Origin: Rhodothermia bacterium | GTDB lineage: Bacteria; Bacteroidota; Rhodothermia; Rhodothermales; JAAAOL01 | DNA length: 34,366 nt | Assembly: GCA_030428385.1 (NCBI GenBank) | Contig: JAUIDY010000066.1 | Coordinates: 1-34,366 of the forward strand | Reading direction: 5' to 3' | Shown here: positions 33,301 to 34,366 of the stretch, one piece after another | Position numbering within the stretch: the first letter of the stretch is position 1 | How the letters are laid out: each line of letters opens with the position of its first letter | Made by a program: the position numbers and the translations under genes | Notes under the pieces: model-generated | The model's database searches: none | Told to the model about the DNA's origin: nothing | Seen by the model: the letters and a program-made list of their open reading frames with translations, nothing else

Positions 33301-33850
33301 ACTGCATCTGAATCAACGACGGATCGGCTCCTGGGGCCACATGGAATTCCCGTTTCAGGCGTTCTTGCTGGCCCGTGTACATCATATCGATGCCGGGATA
33401 GAGATTCCGGTACTGAATGCCCTCGAACGTCGGCAAACCTGTTCGCCAGTCGGCGGCATCGGAACCCCGGTAGTAATTAACCACCCCCGGCAACGGTGCC
33501 ATCGGCTCAATGGCTGGCTCCGGCTGGGCATGGAGGAAGCGCAACGTCACCTCCGAGGCGATGTTTGGCTGATCCTCGGCGGTATGCGTGCGTCTGAACC
33601 GAATGGCCTGGGGGCCGAACAAAACCGTGTGTCCACCACCTTCGACATGAAAACGCACGGCGTCCTCCACCTGCCCTTGGTTTTCGATAAACAAAAGCGA
33701 CGAGGCCGGCTGGATAGCCGGTTGGACAGGCTGGTTAACCGGCATCACAGGGATGGACGGAGAAGCAGGTTGTTGGACAGCATCAGAGGTCAGATAGAGA
33801 AGGGCAGCAAGGGCGACCACCAAACAAACAGACGCGAAAAAACGACGCAT
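30371..33850 (-). CDS. Large secreted SBBP-repeat protein with type IX sorting domain
   Basis: A 1159-aa surface or secreted protein. A Sec signal starts MRRFFASVCLVVALAALLY; ATG 33850 is chosen because the longer frame to 33931 buries it. Domains: an N-terminal module with FIENQGQVEDAVRFH (about 50-225), as often found before SBBP repeats; SBBP beta-propeller-like repeats (about 250-480) with the recurring YSTYLGG/STFLGGS; a less regular part (510-690); a DUF11-like Ig domain with VAFRIVVTNTGEIPLTNV (about 695-820); a DUF4397-like part with IDVYLDSVLV (about 850-1000); and a sorting domain from NYPNPF (about 1075) to the end, with VDVFDVRGQ and GAYFYRI. Type IX machinery would move it across the outer membrane. 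Ligand unknown. Confidence 0.9.
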   Translation of the reverse strand: MRRFFASVCLVVALAALLYLTSDAVQQPASPSIPVMPVNQPVQPAIQPASSLLFIENQGQVEDAVRFHVEGGGHTVLFGPQAIRFRRTHTAEDQPNIASEVTLRFLHAQPEPAIEPMAPLPGVVNYYRGSDAADWRTGLPTFEGIQYRNLYPGIDMMYTGQQERLKREFHVAPGADPSLIQMQLDGVESLRLRDDGALVAQTVLGELVESAPVLFQTINGQRIPVSGAFRLEAGTVGFEVGAYDPAIPLIIDPEITFASYLGGSGTDSVNDLVVSSSGDVFVGGRTNSADFPTQNAAQGAPAGGDDFFIMRFDPTTGAILYSTFLGGSEPDRAEALVLDEEDNIYVLGRTLSSDFPTLNPLQAEIAGDQDLLVAKLDANGALVFSTYLGGSDREYSSGGIDLAPEGDLWLAGYSRSPDYPTTANALQSTREGDSDFILTRLTSDGSTLLYSTYLGGNDSEFGGGFDVDQEGNLYIAGSTESDDLVNENLEFAAILQKIALSIGNDDIEYSISGRCVADGPGRDSFTDVEVVGDYVIASGITDGGIPTTAGAFQSEYAGGLSDGMVAACNLETMEVAYLSYYGTANDEFLDAISGYSLGETLDVLVPLNPLAGDFGEQLTTTVCKSTLTDDGAGQLIAEDTCPVVVALENANTNAVDSAPLFCYLGLGVNSASLTTTDNAIQTTQAGFFSGAVMVIEEDPRPMVEIKKTAFVDEFTVGDQVAFRIVVTNTGEIPLTNVKIGDVFSTRDLRIFSDSESGFYLPPTDFLRDDTGSIIWDLPSLASQDSFVVDLVFYTRSSNLFNSAYVNSDEGVVARTDIELTGTYASVEGSIFRGRILSLEDLHIGDKATRLPETIDVYLDSVLVANDLEVGDVITFQDFPIGQAFPLVEITDGADPDRSNPVDSIALDLVYQDENGTPAFPSRIALFLTEVDADSSKILVKPDPRTEAEDASQVEFFIANTTLTDAPLSLRILDDTGNPVQTITENLPADSATAYFSLAPGLYNMEVSTDAMGKVAGQNVFQFDWTDAAGEALALVAAGPDSALVLLSLDASGNVGIPVSTEEAELPNEDFVLHGNYPNPFSKHTTLTFDLAATADVTVDVFDVRGQQVYGMPAKRMAPGVNQKIELQDLPLASGAYFYRITAWTSGKKHVRTGQMVLLK

Positions 33851-34225
33851 ACACAAAACCCCAATAGGTTTATTCGGGCAGAGAACAGCAAGAGAAAGAC
33901 GCAAAACTGAATGACAGAAGGCTACTTTCATCCAGCGGGTCGATAGGCTTAGTAAGAATACGGTTAAGGAGCCCCTTTTACAAGCAAGCGGAGCCTGTCA
34001 GCGAAATCCTAAATCTGGGGCCTGGAGAACGACGCTTGCTTGCGCCCTCTCTGCTCCCTTCCACTTTAGCCCGGCACGGATTGGCACCATGGGGCTTTGT
34101 GAGGACCTCTCCCTTGCCCCATCCTCAACCGCCTATTATTTTCGCAACGATTGTATTATCATGGCGTTGCCCCCCGTTCTAGCAGATGATTGTCTCCTAA
34201 CCATTGGATTGTATCGTTTAGCCTT
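33851..34225. other. Divergent intergenic region before the SBBP protein and the peptide transporter
   Basis: About 375 bases holding the promoters of two divergent genes. I could not place a clear -33/-7 pair for either. No small gene, RNA or repeat is evident. Confidence 0.4.

Positions 34226-34366
<141 letters not shown>

Overview
The window looks like chromosome from a moderately GC-rich member of the Bacteroidota, most like the Rhodothermales (Rhodothermota). Evidence: the 1159-aa secreted protein at 30371-33850 ends in a type IX secretion sorting domain with an NYPNPF motif. Two tRNA promoters fit the Bacteroidota -33 TTG / -7 TAnnTTTG pattern with 20-base spacing. The GNAT protein is the kind found in Bacteroidota arginine clusters, and the tRNA-guanine transglycosylase lacks the usual zinc cysteines. 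No database search was possible, so the taxonomy is inference.

Region 1-4.6 kb: hsdR of a type I restriction system without visible hsdM or hsdS, then a lower-GC two-gene unit (predicted permuted papain-fold protein plus SNase-like protein). These sit at the 3' side of tRNA-Leu(CAA), which suggests an acquired defence or mobile segment. Region 4.6-17.8 kb: a long minus-strand run of mostly housekeeping genes. In transcription order these are nagB, a PIG-L deacetylase, the MlaF-like ATPase, the MlaD-like MCE protein, a PH-like membrane protein, tgt, a 7TM histidine kinase, ispH, two paralogous lipoproteins, an M20 dipeptidase and the GNAT.

Region 18.1-20.1 kb: a LytS/LytTR two-component pair on the plus strand, followed by about 600 bp of non-coding DNA holding a 120-bp REP/MITE-like element. 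Region 20.7-23.4 kb: an arsenic operon, arsR - small lipoprotein - aquaporin - thioredoxin-type arsC - metallophosphoesterase. An aquaporin stands where an arsenite pump is usual, recalling the AqpS detoxification route.

Region 23.6-29.2 kb: the most unusual gene of the window, a lipoprotein fusing two VOC (glyoxalase-like) domains, two haem c domains and a rhodanese. It is divergent from a DUF2231-like membrane gene that appears frameshifted. A Tat-exported sugar isomerase-like TIM barrel and a secreted alpha/beta hydrolase follow. Region 29.3-34.4 kb: a possibly decayed membrane gene, a tRNA-Lys/tRNA-Leu operon with promoter and terminator, the large SBBP-repeat type IX secreted protein, and the start of a POT-family peptide transporter cut by the window end.

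Gene starts were moved from the longest ORF where signal peptides, Shine-Dalgarno sequences or family start positions argued for it; each case is stated.
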